Shown here piece after piece: positions 8,823-20,045 of a DNA stretch of 64,000 nucleotides. Made by a program: the position numbers and the translations under genes. Each line of letters starts with the position of its first letter. Position 1 is the stretch's first letter. A model generated the notes under the pieces. The model did not search any database, was not told the DNA's origin, and saw only the letters and a program-made list of their open reading frames with translations. This DNA comes from CAYTZH01 sp964442285 (lineage in GTDB: Bacteria; Myxococcota_A; UBA9160; JAFDET01): assembly GCA_964442285.1 (NCBI GenBank), contig CAYTZH010000022.1, forward strand, positions 1-64,000, in the 5' to 3' direction.

Positions 8823-10643
8823 ATGGCCAAGGCCCGCATACTGGCGGTCGACGACCAGCTGTACTTCCGGACCTTCCTCGAGGGCCTGCTGACCGAGGAG
8901 GGTTACGCGGTACAGACGGCCTCGGGTGGCGAAGAGGCGCTCCACATCCTCGAGCGGGAGCGCTTCGACGTGGTGATCACCGACCTGGTGATGCCCGGGA
9001 TGGACGGTCGCGTCCTCGTCCAGAAGCTCAAGGAGCGCCTGCCGGACCAGGAGGTGATCGTCGTCTCCGGCGTCGGCGACGTGCAGACCGCCGTCGACGC
9101 CATGAAGGACGGCGCCACCGACTACCTCCTCAAGCCCATCGAGCGCACCGCCCTGGTGCGCGGGCTCGAGTCGATCCTCCAGAGCCAGCGCCTGCGCGAG
9201 GAGCACGCCCAGCTCATGCGCGAGAACCTCGAGTACATGGGGGTGCTCTCGCTCTACGAGCGGGCCGTGGGCCTGTTCTCGACGCTGGCGCCCGAGCCCG
9301 CCTGCGAGCGGACTCTGGAGGCGCTCTGCCTCGAGACCCGGGCCCAGACCGGCGTGATCTGGGCGGTGGGCCCCGACGGCAGCGAGGCCCTGGAGCTGGC
9401 GGCCGCCCGGGGGCTGGTCCAGGTGGACGAGGAGCCCGCCCAGCTGGAGGCGGACCGCCTGCCGGTGGGGTTCTCCGCCCTGTCGGGGGCGGACGGGGCC
9501 GTGCTGGCACCCGATCCGCGCGCCGCCGGCGAGCGACAGGCGCTGCTCGTACCCCTGCGCCGGAGCGGGCGGTTGATCGGGCTCGTGCGCCTGACGGACA
9601 AGCTCGAAGACCAGCCCTTCGACGACCGGGACCGGGCCGCGGCCGACAAGGTGGTGGAGCTCGCGACCGTGGCCCTGGCCAATGCCCTGCACGTGGCCCA
9701 GCTGGAGCGGCGCTCCTTCCGCGACCCGGCCACCAAGGCCTACACCCTCGCCTACCTCGAGGACGTGGTCCGCAACGAGATCCAGAAGGCCGACCGCTTC
9801 GGGCGCAGCTTCGCGGTGCTGGCGATCGCCCTGGAGGATCTGGGCTCGATGCGCCGGAAGCGGTCGGGCCCGGAGCTGGCCCGCTGGCTGGAGGGATTCG
9901 TCTACCAGATCGGCCGGGCCCTGCGCTCGACCGACCTCGTCGCCACGAACGGGGACGGCCGCTTCCACGTGCTGCTGCCCGAGACCGACGCCCTCGGTGC
10001 CGCCGTGCTCAAGCGCCGCATCCTCGAGCTGCTCCGCGCCGGCGACTACGGGGAGACGCGGCTCGCCCTGGCGGCCGCGAGCTATCCCGCCGACGGCACC
10101 CAGCTCGACGCCATGACCCGGGTGCTCGACGAGCGGCTCGAGGCCGATCGCACGACCCTCGTCCACGAGCTGGAGCTCGAGGGGGAGAGCTTCGCCGCGT
10201 CCGTCGACGCGCTGCTCCAGCGCGCCGGCTGCGAGCGGAGCGAGGTCGCCGAGCAGGCCATGCGCCTGCTGATCGACGAGGTCGGGCGACGCCCGCGGGA
10301 CCGGGGCCTGCTCTTCGTCGCGCCGGGCGGCGGCCCGACGGCGCCGGTACGCGAGGCCCTGGAGCGACTCCGGGACGTGGCGCCGCTGACCGAGGTCGTC
10401 CTGGTGGGCGACGGCAAGAGCGACGCCCTGGCCGGCGTCCCGGTCACCTGCGTCTCGGCGCGTCGGGCCGGGACCCGGGCGCCCTTCCTGGTCTACTTCG
10501 GCGAGGGGCCGGCCTACGCCCTGGTACGCGAGCGCTCGGACGAGGCGGGCCGCCCGCCGCTGTTCCACACGGGGGACCGGCCCCTGGTGGAGCACCTGGC
10601 CTTCCAGCTGCAGCGGGATCTCGGGATCTCGCTGGCGGTGTGA
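8823..10643 (+). CDS. Response regulator: receiver, GAF-like and degenerate GGDEF domains
   Basis: This 606-residue protein has an intact receiver domain (1-125): acidic pair D10/D11, phospho-acceptor D54 in ITDLVMPGMDG, S82 and K104. After a helical linker, residues ~145-290 look like a GAF domain. Residues ~300-430 look like a GGDEF fold in which the signature is lost (NGDGRFHVLLPETD where a GGDEF motif is expected), so cyclase activity is unlikely. The last ~150 residues match nothing I recognise. Ligand sensing or c-di-GMP binding is possible but not shown. It lies 30 nt after miaB and begins a three-gene signalling set. Confidence 0.85.
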   Translation: MAKARILAVDDQLYFRTFLEGLLTEEGYAVQTASGGEEALHILERERFDVVITDLVMPGMDGRVLVQKLKERLPDQEVIVVSGVGDVQTAVDAMKDGATDYLLKPIERTALVRGLESILQSQRLREEHAQLMRENLEYMGVLSLYERAVGLFSTLAPEPACERTLEALCLETRAQTGVIWAVGPDGSEALELAAARGLVQVDEEPAQLEADRLPVGFSALSGADGAVLAPDPRAAGERQALLVPLRRSGRLIGLVRLTDKLEDQPFDDRDRAAADKVVELATVALANALHVAQLERRSFRDPATKAYTLAYLEDVVRNEIQKADRFGRSFAVLAIALEDLGSMRRKRSGPELARWLEGFVYQIGRALRSTDLVATNGDGRFHVLLPETDALGAAVLKRRILELLRAGDYGETRLALAAASYPADGTQLDAMTRVLDERLEADRTTLVHELELEGESFAASVDALLQRAGCERSEVAEQAMRLLIDEVGRRPRDRGLLFVAPGGGPTAPVREALERLRDVAPLTEVVLVGDGKSDALAGVPVTCVSARRAGTRAPFLVYFGEGPAYALVRERSDEAGRPPLFHTGDRPLVEHLAFQLQRDLGISLAV

Positions 10644-10707
10644 GGAGCCCATGGCGATCGATGGGAGGATCCCATGGCGACCGGTGTGAGGAGCCCATGG
10701 CGACCGT
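10639..10707. repeat. 23-bp tandem triplication of a stop/RBS/start junction
   Basis: Three near-identical 23-bp units lie at 10639-10661, 10662-10684 and 10685-10707, with pairwise identity about 20-21 of 23. Each contains a GGAG-type RBS and an ATGGCGA start, so ATGs fall at 10651, 10674 and 10697. Because 23 is not a multiple of 3, each ATG is in a different frame. The first two open 12-codon ORFs (stops at 10687 and 10710); only the third starts the real gene. Confidence 0.9.
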
Positions 10708-12244
10708 ACTGATCGCCGACAGCGAGCGGGAGCGGGGCAAGCGCCTGGCCGAGGCCTGCGCGGCCCGCGGCCTGGGGACGCTCTCCGCCGAGCACGGCGC
10801 CGCCGCCCTCGAGCTGGCGCTGTCCGAGCGGCCGGAGGTGGTGGTCGCCCCCCTCGACCTGCCGCTGATCGACGCCGCGAAGCTCCTCGACATCCTGCGC
10901 GCCAACCCCCGCACGCGCGGGGTCCACGCCGTCCTGCTCGGGACCCGGCTGCCCGGTCAGCCCGGCACGGACGTGCGCGACGAGGTCCTCGAGGAGCACA
11001 CGGACCCGGCCGAGGTGAGCCGCCGGGTGGAGGGCCTGCTCTCCCGCCGCGCCGAGCTCGACGAGGTGGAGCAGGAGGTCGAGGACGACCATGACGTCGA
11101 GGGCAAGCTCTCGAAGATCGCATTGGCCGACCTGCTGCAGCTCTTCCACGTGAACGGCAAGACCGGGACCCTGAAGCTCGTCCGTCGCGGGGACGACGCC
11201 CGCGAGGAGGTGGCCCAGATCTACCTCGACGCCGGCAACCTGGTCCAGGCCACCTGCGGGAACGTGGATGGCGAGAAGGCCCTCTACCGGGTGCTCGGCT
11301 GGCGGGAGGGCGCCTTCGCCTTCCAGCCGCGGCCGTCGACGGTGGTTCCCACCATCCACACCCCGCTGCGGGCCCTGCTGCTCGAGGGCATGCGCCAGCT
11401 GGACGAGACGGCGCGGCTCGAGGGCGAGCTGCCGGCCCTCGACGCCCACGTGGCGCTCCGGGTGAAGAGCGGCGAGCTGCCGAACATGGTCCACCCGCTG
11501 ACCCAGGAGGTCCTCCTCCTGCTCGAGATCTACACCCGGGTGCGGGACGTGGTGGACCACTGCTCCTTCCCCGACTACCAGGTGCTGCGCACCCTCCGCA
11601 CCCTGGTGGAGCGGGGCATGGTGGAGATCCGCGCGGGCCGCGCCCCGATCGCCGCCTCGGGCTCCGATGGCCTGTTCGCGCCCGCCCAGGCCCGGCGCCT
11701 GCGGGACTGGCTGGACGTCGCCCGGGGCCGGGGTCGCGGGCCGCGGGACGCCAAGCTGCTCGTGCTCTCGGCCAGCGCCGGGGCCACGGCCGACTTCGTC
11801 CGCCTGCTGCGGGGGCTGGCCGGGGCCCGGGTGGAGGGCTCCTTTGCCGGCGGGAGCTTCTCCCCGGACGACCTGGCGCCCCTGGGCCGCATCCCGGTGG
11901 ACGAGGACGTGGGCCTCGAGCTGGTCCACGTCCCCGTGGGCCAGGCCTTCGCCCCCCTGTGGCGGGTGGCGGCCCACGGCGCCCTCGGCACCCTGACCCT
12001 GCTCGAGGGCTCGGTGGAGGCGGCCAACGCCGCGGTCGACGGTCCCCTGGGCGTGCTGCGCGAGATGCCGCGCTCCCGGATCTTCCACGTGCTGCTGCTC
12101 CGCAAGGACGAGCGCGCCCTGCCGGAGGAGCTGCGGGAGAACCTCCAGCTCATCGACGACGCCTCGCTCTTCCTGGTCGCCCTCGAGAGCGGCAAGGAGC
12201 CGGCCGCGGTGCTGCGCAGCCTCTTCAACCGGGTGCTGCCGTGA
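10697..12244 (+). CDS. PatA-like regulator: pseudo-receiver plus DUF4388
   Basis: This 515-residue protein starts with a receiver-like fold (1-120). The usual phospho-Asp position, four residues before the conserved Pro, is itself Pro (VVVAPLDLPLID), so it is probably not phosphorylatable. Residues ~135-245 form a DUF4388 (PatA N-terminal) domain: GKLSKIALADLLQLFHVNGKTG, cut here to its core LADLLQLFHVNGKTG. The C-terminal ~250 residues include a region like a small-GTPase fold without a P-loop (AKLLVLSASAG). The start is ATG 10697, the third of three repeated start contexts; GTG 10640 is in frame but would add repeat-encoded residues. Its stop overlaps the next start (GTGA). Confidence 0.85.
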   Translation: MATVLIADSERERGKRLAEACAARGLGTLSAEHGAAALELALSERPEVVVAPLDLPLIDAAKLLDILRANPRTRGVHAVLLGTRLPGQPGTDVRDEVLEEHTDPAEVSRRVEGLLSRRAELDEVEQEVEDDHDVEGKLSKIALADLLQLFHVNGKTGTLKLVRRGDDAREEVAQIYLDAGNLVQATCGNVDGEKALYRVLGWREGAFAFQPRPSTVVPTIHTPLRALLLEGMRQLDETARLEGELPALDAHVALRVKSGELPNMVHPLTQEVLLLLEIYTRVRDVVDHCSFPDYQVLRTLRTLVERGMVEIRAGRAPIAASGSDGLFAPAQARRLRDWLDVARGRGRGPRDAKLLVLSASAGATADFVRLLRGLAGARVEGSFAGGSFSPDDLAPLGRIPVDEDVGLELVHVPVGQAFAPLWRVAAHGALGTLTLLEGSVEAANAAVDGPLGVLREMPRSRIFHVLLLRKDERALPEELRENLQLIDDASLFLVALESGKEPAAVLRSLFNRVLP

Positions 12245-12671
12245 ACACCACCGAGCTCAAGCGGTTTCCGGTCCTGGAGGAGCTGACCGGCGAGGAGCGC
12301 GAGCTCCTGGCGGGCGAGCTCGAGACGATCGAGCTCCAGGAGGGGCGGGTGGCCTTCGAGGAGGGCTCCGACGCCGACGGCCTGGTGCTGGTCGCGGAGG
12401 GCGAACTGCGTTTGGAGAGCCGCGAGCACGGCGAGCTGGGGCGCTTCGGACCCGGCGCGGCCCTGGGCGGAATCGGCCTGGTGGCGCCGGGGCGCCGCGA
12501 GGCGTCGGCCGTGGCCACCCAGGCGTGTCGGGTGCTCTGGCTCGGACGCAGCGACTACCGCCGGCTCGCCCTCGACTGTCCGCCCCTCGCCTGCAAGCTG
12601 CTCGAGGCGGTGATCGTCGACTTCGCCGGTGCCGTGCGGGAGGGGTTGCCTCGGCTCCGCAGCGCGGGCTA

Positions 12672-12672
<1 letters not shown>
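12241..12672 (+). CDS. Cyclic-nucleotide-binding-like (Crp sensor) domain protein
   Basis: This 143-residue protein consists of a single cNMP-binding-like beta-roll: ELTGEERELLAGELE, FEEGSDADGLVLVAEGELRL, GPGAALGGIGLV and EASAVATQACRVLWLGRSDYRRL. It has no DNA-binding domain. The phosphate-binding cassette Arg-Ala-Ala pattern is not clearly preserved, so the ligand is uncertain. It overlaps the DUF4388 gene by 4 nt and shares one base with guaB (TAATG). Co-translation with the two upstream signalling genes suggests a common pathway. Confidence 0.8.
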
Positions 12673-14147
<1,475 letters not shown>

Positions 14148-14199
14148 AATCGGGATTCCCCCCGGCTTGAGTTCGATCGCTCCTCTCGAGAGGCACGGG

Positions 14200-15753
14200 A
14201 TGGCCCCCCAGGACGCCCATCGCGACCGGGTCCTCGTTCTGGACTTCGGTTCCCAGTACACGCAGCTCATCGCGCGCCGGATCCGCGAGCAGCGGGTCTA
14301 CTGCGAAATCCACCCGCCCCTCGACCCGGAGCGCATCCGGGCCTGGGGGCCGGCCGGGATCATCCTCTCGGGGGGGCCGTCGAGCGTCCTGGACGAGAAC
14401 GCCCCGGACATCGACCCGGCGGTCTTCGAGCTGGGCGTCCCGGTCCTGGGGGTCTGCTACGGCCTCCAGCTCATGGCCCGGCGCCTGGGCGGGCGGGTCG
14501 AGCCCGCGCCCGACCGGGAGTACGGCCGGGCCGAGCTGCGCATCGAGCGCGGCGATCCCCTGTTCGCCGGCCTCGACGAGCCGCGGCGCAGCGTCTGGAT
14601 GAGCCACGGCGACCGCGTCCTCGCGCTGCCCGACGGCTTCGAGACCCTCGCCACCAGCCCGAGCTCGCCCTTCGCTGTCGTGCGCCACGCCGAGCGCCCG
14701 CTCTACGGCGTGCAGTTCCACCCCGAGGTCGTCCACACCGACGGCGGCGAGCGCATCCTGGCCAACTTCATCCACCGCATATGCGGCTGCGCGGCGTCCT
14801 GGACCATGGACGCCTTCGCCGACGAGGCCGTGGCGGCGGTGCGCAAGCAGGTGGGCTCCGCGAAGGTGGTCTGCGGCCTGTCCGGGGGCGTGGACTCGGC
14901 GGTGGCCGCGGCGCTGGTGCACCGGGCCATCGGCGACCAGCTCACCTGCATCTTCGTCGACAACGGGCTGCTCCGGGAGGGAGAGCGCGCGGAGGTGGAG
15001 GAGGTCTTCGCCGGCGCGCTCGGCATCCAGCTGATCACGGTGGACGCGGGCGCGCGCTTCCTGCGGGCCCTGGCCGGCGTGACCGACCCGGAGCAGAAGC
15101 GCCGCATCATCGGACACCTGTTCGTGGAGGTCTTCGAGCAGGAGGCCGACCGGCTCGGCGAAGTGGACTTCCTGGTCCAGGGCACCCTGTATCCCGACGT
15201 GATCGAGAGCGTGTCGGTGCGCGGTCCGGCGGCCACCATCAAGACCCACCACAACGTGGGCGGGCTGCCGGAGGCCATGCGCCTCGCGCTCGTGGAGCCG
15301 CTGCGGGAGCTCTTCAAGGACGAGGTGCGGGAGGTGGGGCGCAACCTCGGCCTGCCGGAGACCGTGGTGGGACGTCACCCGTTCCCGGGCCCCGGCCTGG
15401 CGGTTCGGATCGTGGGGGACGTCACCCCCGAGCGGCTGGCGTGCCTGCGCCGGGCGGACGCGATCGTCACCGAGGAGATCCGGCGGGCCGGGCTCTACGA
15501 GTCGCTCTGGCAGGCCTTCGCGGTGTTCCTGCCGGTGCAGAGCGTGGGCGTGATGGGCGACGCCCGAACCTACGAGAACGTCGTCGCCGTGCGCGCGGTC
15601 AACTCGGTGGATGCGATGACCGCCGACTGGGCGCGGCTGCCGGGGGACGTGCTGGCCGCCGTCTCCAGCCGGATCATCAACGAGGTGAAGGGCGTGAACC
15701 GGGTGGTCTACGACATCTCGTCCAAGCCGCCCGCCACGATCGAGTGGGAGTAG
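14200..15753 (+). CDS. guaA: GMP synthase (glutamine-hydrolysing)
   Basis: This 517-residue enzyme converts XMP to GMP. The class-I glutaminase domain has C86 in GVCYGLQLM and the FHPEV histidine. The ATP pyrophosphatase domain has the PP-loop SGGVDS near residue 228, and the C-terminal dimerisation domain ends KPPATIEWE. The start is ATG 14200; its GAGAGG Shine-Dalgarno lies in a 12-bp palindrome (14182-14193), which might modestly hide it. An in-frame TTG at 14167 is an alternative. dnaE starts 3 nt after the stop. Confidence 0.97.
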   Translation: MAPQDAHRDRVLVLDFGSQYTQLIARRIREQRVYCEIHPPLDPERIRAWGPAGIILSGGPSSVLDENAPDIDPAVFELGVPVLGVCYGLQLMARRLGGRVEPAPDREYGRAELRIERGDPLFAGLDEPRRSVWMSHGDRVLALPDGFETLATSPSSPFAVVRHAERPLYGVQFHPEVVHTDGGERILANFIHRICGCAASWTMDAFADEAVAAVRKQVGSAKVVCGLSGGVDSAVAAALVHRAIGDQLTCIFVDNGLLREGERAEVEEVFAGALGIQLITVDAGARFLRALAGVTDPEQKRRIIGHLFVEVFEQEADRLGEVDFLVQGTLYPDVIESVSVRGPAATIKTHHNVGGLPEAMRLALVEPLRELFKDEVREVGRNLGLPETVVGRHPFPGPGLAVRIVGDVTPERLACLRRADAIVTEEIRRAGLYESLWQAFAVFLPVQSVGVMGDARTYENVVAVRAVNSVDAMTADWARLPGDVLAAVSSRIINEVKGVNRVVYDISSKPPATIEWE

Positions 15754-15755
15754 CG

Positions 15756-18700
15756 GTGTCCCACGCCCATTTCGTCCACCTGCACCTGCACACCCAGTAC
15801 TCGCTCCTGGACGGCGCCATCCAGCACGCGCCGCTCTTCCAGCAGTGCAGGGCGCTCGACATGCCGGCCGTGGCCATGACCGACCACGGCAACCTCTTCG
15901 GCGTGGTGGAGTTCTACGAGAAGGCCATGGCCGCGGGCGTGAAGCCCATCCTCGGCTGCGAGGTCTACGTGGCGGCCGGCTCGCGCTTCGACAAGGAGCG
16001 CCGCGAGCGCGACGACAGCGGCTTCGACGCCATCAGCCACCTGCTGCTGCTGGCCACGAACGAGACCGGCTACCGCAACCTGATGTACCTGGTCTCCAAG
16101 GCCTACCTCGAGGGCTTCTACTACAAGCCGCGCATCGACCTGGACCTGCTGCGGGAGCGGGGGGAGGGCCTGATCACCACCACCGGCTGCCTCTCGTCGC
16201 TGGTGTCGCGGGCCATCACCGGCGGGCAGCTCGACCGGGCCTGGCGGCTGGTGCAGGAGTTCTCGGAGATCTTCCCCGATCGCTACTACCTCGAGCTGCA
16301 GCGCCACGGCATCCCCGACCAGGACCGGGTGAACGCCGAGCTGCTCAAGATGCACGCCGATTTCCGGCTGCCACTGGTCGCCACCAACGATGCCCACTAC
16401 CTCCACGAGCACGACCACGGGCCCCACGAGGCGCTGCTCTGCATCGGCACCGGCACCACCCTCGACGACCCCAAGCGCTTCAAGTTCGACGGCCGGGGCT
16501 TCTACCTGAAGAGCGCCGACGAGATGGCCCAGGTCTTCCACGACCACCCCTCGGCGCTGCGCAATACCGTCGAGATCGCCGAGCGCTGCAACGTCGAGAT
16601 TCCCCTGGGCACCTACCACCTGCCCGAGTTCCAGGTGCCGGCGGGGAGCAGCCGCGAGGCGGTGCTGGCGCAGAACGCCTGGACGGGCTTGCGCGAGCGC
16701 CTGGGTCTCGCCCCCGACGAGCCCTTCCGGGAGGGCCACCGCGACTACGTGCAGCGCATGGAGCACGAGCTCGGCGTCATCCAGAAGATGGGCTTTCCGG
16801 GCTACTTCCTGATCGTGGCCGACTTCATCGCCCACGCCCGCCGCAACGGCGTGCCCGTGGGCCCCGGACGCGGCTCCTCCGCGGGCAGCCTGGCCGCCTA
16901 CGCCCTGGGCATCACCGGCGTCGACCCGATCGAGTACGACATCATCTTCGAGCGATTCCTGAACCCCGAGCGCGTCTCCATGCCGGACATCGACGTGGAC
17001 TTCTGCATGCGCGGGCGCGACCGGGTGATCCGCTACGTCAAGGAGAAGTACGACCGCGACGGCGACGACGGGCGCCACGTGGCCCAGATCATCACCTTCG
17101 GGAAGCTCCAGGCCCGGGCGGCGATCCGCGACGTGGGGCGGGTCCTCGGGATGGCCTATGGCGACGTGGACCGCATCGCGAAGCTGGTGCCCGAGACCCT
17201 GGGCATCACCCTGGAGCAGGCGCTGCAGCAGTCGCCGGACCTGCGGGCGCGCATGGACGCCGACGGCCAGGTGCGCCAGCTCATCGAGACGGCCCAGCGG
17301 CTCGAGGGCCTGACGCGTCACGCCTCCACCCACGCGGCCGGCGTGGTGATCGGCAACCGGCCGCTCATCGAGGTCGTCCCCCTCTACCGCGACCCGAAGT
17401 CGGGCGACGTGGTCACCCAGGTGGACTGGAAGGCGGTCGAGAAGCTCGGCCTGATCAAGTTCGACTTCCTCGGCCTGAAGACCCTCACCGTGATCGCCGA
17501 CGCCGAGAAGCGCATCCGCGCGCGGGTGGCGGACTTCTCGGTCGAGCGGGCCCCCCTCGACGACGGGGCCACCTACGAGCTGCTGGGCCGCGGCGACACC
17601 CTGGGCGTGTTCCAGGTGGAGTCGAGCGGCATGACCGACCTGGTGGTGAAGCTCCAGCCGAAGGAGTTCCGGCAGCTGATCGCCATCGTGGCCCTCTACC
17701 GCCCGGGCCCGCTGAACTCGGGCATGGTGGAGGACTACATCAGCCGCACCCACGGCCTGACCCAGGTGGAGTATCTGCACCCGCTGCTGGAGGAGATCAC
17801 GCGGCAGACCCTGGGCGTGATCGTCTACCAGGACCAGGTGCTGCAGATCGCCAACAAGATGGCCGGCTACAGCCTGGGTGAGGCCGACCTGCTGCGCCGG
17901 GCCATGGGCAAGAAGAATCCCGAGGAGATGGAGAAGCAGCGCGAGCGCTTCGTCTCCGGGGCCACCGGAAAGGGCGTCGACGCGGGCACCGCGAACAAGG
18001 TCTTCAACCTGATCTACGAGTTCGCCGGCTACGGCTTCCCGAAGGCCCACTCCACCGCCTACGCGCTGATCACCTACCAGACGGCCTATCTCAAGGCGAA
18101 CCATCCCCGCGAGTTCCTGGCGGCGCTGATGTCGAGCGAGACGGGCAACCACGACAAGCTGGCCCGGATCATCGGCCACGCCCGGGAGCACAAGATCGAC
18201 GTGCTGCCGCCCGACGCGAACGAGTCGGCTCGCGACTTCACCGTGGTGCCCGAGGGCATCCGCTTCGGCCTGGCCGGCGTGAAGAACGTGGGCGAGGGCG
18301 CCATCGACGCGATCCTCGAGGCCCGGGAGGAGGAGCGCTTCGGGGGCCTGTTCGACTTCGCGCGGCGGGTGGACGCCCGGCGCGTGAACCGCCGGGTGGT
18401 GGAGAGCCTGGTCAAGTGCGGGGCCTTCGACTCCGTGCACACCGAGCGCGCCCGGGTCTGGGCCGGCCTCGACCGCGCCCTGGAGGCCGGCGCCGCCGCC
18501 CAGCGCGACCGCGAGATCGGCCAGGAGAGCCTCTTCGGCGGCGACTCGGGCGCGGCGGCGCCGGAGTCGGCGCTGCCCGAAGCGCCGGCCTGGACCGACC
18601 GCGAGCGGCTGGCCCAGGAGAAGGAGGTGCTGGGCTTCTACGTCACGGGCCACCCGCTGGCCGCGGTGGCCGACGACCTCCGCCGCTACGCCAACGCCAC

Positions 18701-19244
18701 CGCCGCCACGGTGGAGGGACGCGAGAACCACGACGTGCGCGCGGGCGGGCTGCTCTCGGGGCTGCGCGAACGGGTCACCAAGCGCGAAGAGGTGATGGCC
18801 TTCGGGAACCTGGAGGACCTCGAGGGCAGCTTCGAGCTGGTGATCTTCGCGAAGACCTACGACCGCCTGCGGGAGCTGCTCAAGCGGGCCGCCGCGGAGG
18901 AGATCCCCACGCCGCTGCTCGTCTCGGGCAAGCTCGAGGCCGCCGACCCGCCGAAGATCCTCGTGCGCGACGCCATCGAGCTGTCGAATGCCCGGGAGCA
19001 GCTGGCGTCCAAGCTGACGCTGCGGGTGGTCGCGGCGGACTGCAGCCGCGACCGGCTGCTGGCCCTGCGGCGCCTGTTCGAGGGCAGCCGCGGAGACTGC
19101 GAGGTGGCGGTGCACCTGGTGATTCCCGGGGAGAGCGAGACGGTGCTCGCCCTCGGCAACCCCTCCGGGGTCGAGGCGACCGAGGGCCTGGTGCGGGAGG
19201 TGGACGCGCTGTTCGGCCGTCCCGTGGCGGAGCTGGTGATTTGA
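15756..19244 (+). CDS. dnaE: DNA polymerase III subunit alpha
   Basis: This 1162-residue replicative polymerase is of DnaE1 type. The N-terminal PHP domain begins HLHLHTQYSLLDGA, the polymerase active-site aspartates are in PDIDVDFC, and GRGSSAGSLAAYALG and the OB-fold region near the C-terminus are present. Length is normal. GTG 15756 is the only start consistent with the PHP domain. The stop overlaps the TTG start of the next gene. It is coupled to guaA by a 2-nt gap. Confidence 0.97.
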   Translation: MSHAHFVHLHLHTQYSLLDGAIQHAPLFQQCRALDMPAVAMTDHGNLFGVVEFYEKAMAAGVKPILGCEVYVAAGSRFDKERRERDDSGFDAISHLLLLATNETGYRNLMYLVSKAYLEGFYYKPRIDLDLLRERGEGLITTTGCLSSLVSRAITGGQLDRAWRLVQEFSEIFPDRYYLELQRHGIPDQDRVNAELLKMHADFRLPLVATNDAHYLHEHDHGPHEALLCIGTGTTLDDPKRFKFDGRGFYLKSADEMAQVFHDHPSALRNTVEIAERCNVEIPLGTYHLPEFQVPAGSSREAVLAQNAWTGLRERLGLAPDEPFREGHRDYVQRMEHELGVIQKMGFPGYFLIVADFIAHARRNGVPVGPGRGSSAGSLAAYALGITGVDPIEYDIIFERFLNPERVSMPDIDVDFCMRGRDRVIRYVKEKYDRDGDDGRHVAQIITFGKLQARAAIRDVGRVLGMAYGDVDRIAKLVPETLGITLEQALQQSPDLRARMDADGQVRQLIETAQRLEGLTRHASTHAAGVVIGNRPLIEVVPLYRDPKSGDVVTQVDWKAVEKLGLIKFDFLGLKTLTVIADAEKRIRARVADFSVERAPLDDGATYELLGRGDTLGVFQVESSGMTDLVVKLQPKEFRQLIAIVALYRPGPLNSGMVEDYISRTHGLTQVEYLHPLLEEITRQTLGVIVYQDQVLQIANKMAGYSLGEADLLRRAMGKKNPEEMEKQRERFVSGATGKGVDAGTANKVFNLIYEFAGYGFPKAHSTAYALITYQTAYLKANHPREFLAALMSSETGNHDKLARIIGHAREHKIDVLPPDANESARDFTVVPEGIRFGLAGVKNVGEGAIDAILEAREEERFGGLFDFARRVDARRVNRRVVESLVKCGAFDSVHTERARVWAGLDRALEAGAAAQRDREIGQESLFGGDSGAAAPESALPEAPAWTDRERLAQEKEVLGFYVTGHPLAAVADDLRRYANATAATVEGRENHDVRAGGLLSGLRERVTKREEVMAFGNLEDLEGSFELVIFAKTYDRLRELLKRAAAEEIPTPLLVSGKLEAADPPKILVRDAIELSNAREQLASKLTLRVVAADCSRDRLLALRRLFEGSRGDCEVAVHLVIPGESETVLALGNPSGVEATEGLVREVDALFGRPVAELVI

Positions 19245-19975
19245 GCCGCCGGCGCGGGGTCCGGCGGGGCCTGGCCGGCCTGCTCGGGCTGCTGCTGCCG
19301 GTCGCGGCGGCGGTCGCGCCGGCCGCCGCGGAGGTGCGGCGGGTGGAGGCGGTCGGGGTGGTGCCGGTTCCCGACCCGGCCCCCTCCCGGGCGACGCTGC
19401 GGGATCGGGCGCTGCGGGCGGGCATCCAGGAGGCCGTGCTGCGGGTCGCCCGGGAGCAGATCGAGGCCCAGGGCACCGAGACGGAGCTCGAGCCCCGGGC
19501 CATGGCGGCGCTCCTCGGCGGCCAGCTGGTGGACTACACGGTGCGCTTCCGGATCCTCGAGGACCGGGGCGAGCGCGACGCTCTGCTGCTGGCCGCGACC
19601 CCGGCCTCCCGGGAGTACGTCCTGGTGACCGAGGTGCACGTGGAGGTCGAGCGGGTTCGGGAGAAGCTGGTGGAGGTGGAGCTGGTGGCGCCCCAGGCAG
19701 CCCCCGCGGGCCCGCGGCGCCGGGTGGCCGTCGTCATCCAGCCGCTTCCCAGCTACGCGGCCCTGCGCTGGGTCCAGGAGGCCCTGGGCGCCGTTCCCTA
19801 CGAGCTCTCGCGGACGGGGGCCGTGCTGGTGGTCGAGACCCACGAGAGCGGCCCCGAGCTGCTGGCACGACTGCGGCGCGGATCCCCGCCGGGAGTGCGG
19901 GTGGTTTCCCGGTCGGCGGACGAGGCCCGCCTGGCCCTGGCGGTGGAGGGCGTTCCGAGCGCTCCCCGGGATTGA
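19241..19975 (+). CDS. Exported protein of unknown function
   Basis: This 244-residue protein begins with a TTG start at 19241 overlapping the dnaE stop (TTGA). The first ~30 residues form a signal peptide: Arg-rich start, hydrophobic LAGLLGLLLPVAAAVAP, and an AxA-type site at AAAE. The mature part has a repeated pattern of short strands (TVRFRILEDRG, YVLVTEVHVEVERV). Its ATLRDRALRAGIQEAVLRVAREQ helix recalls the first domain of FlgT/LPP20-like exported proteins, but similarity is weak. No catalytic motif is visible. Confidence 0.75.
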   Translation: MSRRRGVRRGLAGLLGLLLPVAAAVAPAAAEVRRVEAVGVVPVPDPAPSRATLRDRALRAGIQEAVLRVAREQIEAQGTETELEPRAMAALLGGQLVDYTVRFRILEDRGERDALLLAATPASREYVLVTEVHVEVERVREKLVEVELVAPQAAPAGPRRRVAVVIQPLPSYAALRWVQEALGAVPYELSRTGAVLVVETHESGPELLARLRRGSPPGVRVVSRSADEARLALAVEGVPSAPRD

Positions 19976-19993
19976 CCGCACGCGATTCCGCGA

Positions 19994-20022
19994 TTGACAC
20001 CTGCAGGCGAAAACGATATTCC
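19994..20022 (+). promoter_or_regulatory. Putative promoter of tRNA-Val / infC operon
   Basis: A perfect -35 TTGACA (19994-19999), a 17-bp spacer and a partial -10 TATTCC (20017-20022) are followed by a GC-rich discriminator (about 20023-20032), as expected of a stringently controlled stable-RNA promoter. Confidence 0.6.
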
Positions 20023-20045
20023 TCGCGCGCAGTTAGCGAGCCTAC

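Noticed and set aside
14781..15755. In-frame upstream extension of dnaE
   Set aside because: It runs through guaA in the wrong frame and is Arg/Gly-rich; the PHP domain begins exactly at GTG 15756.
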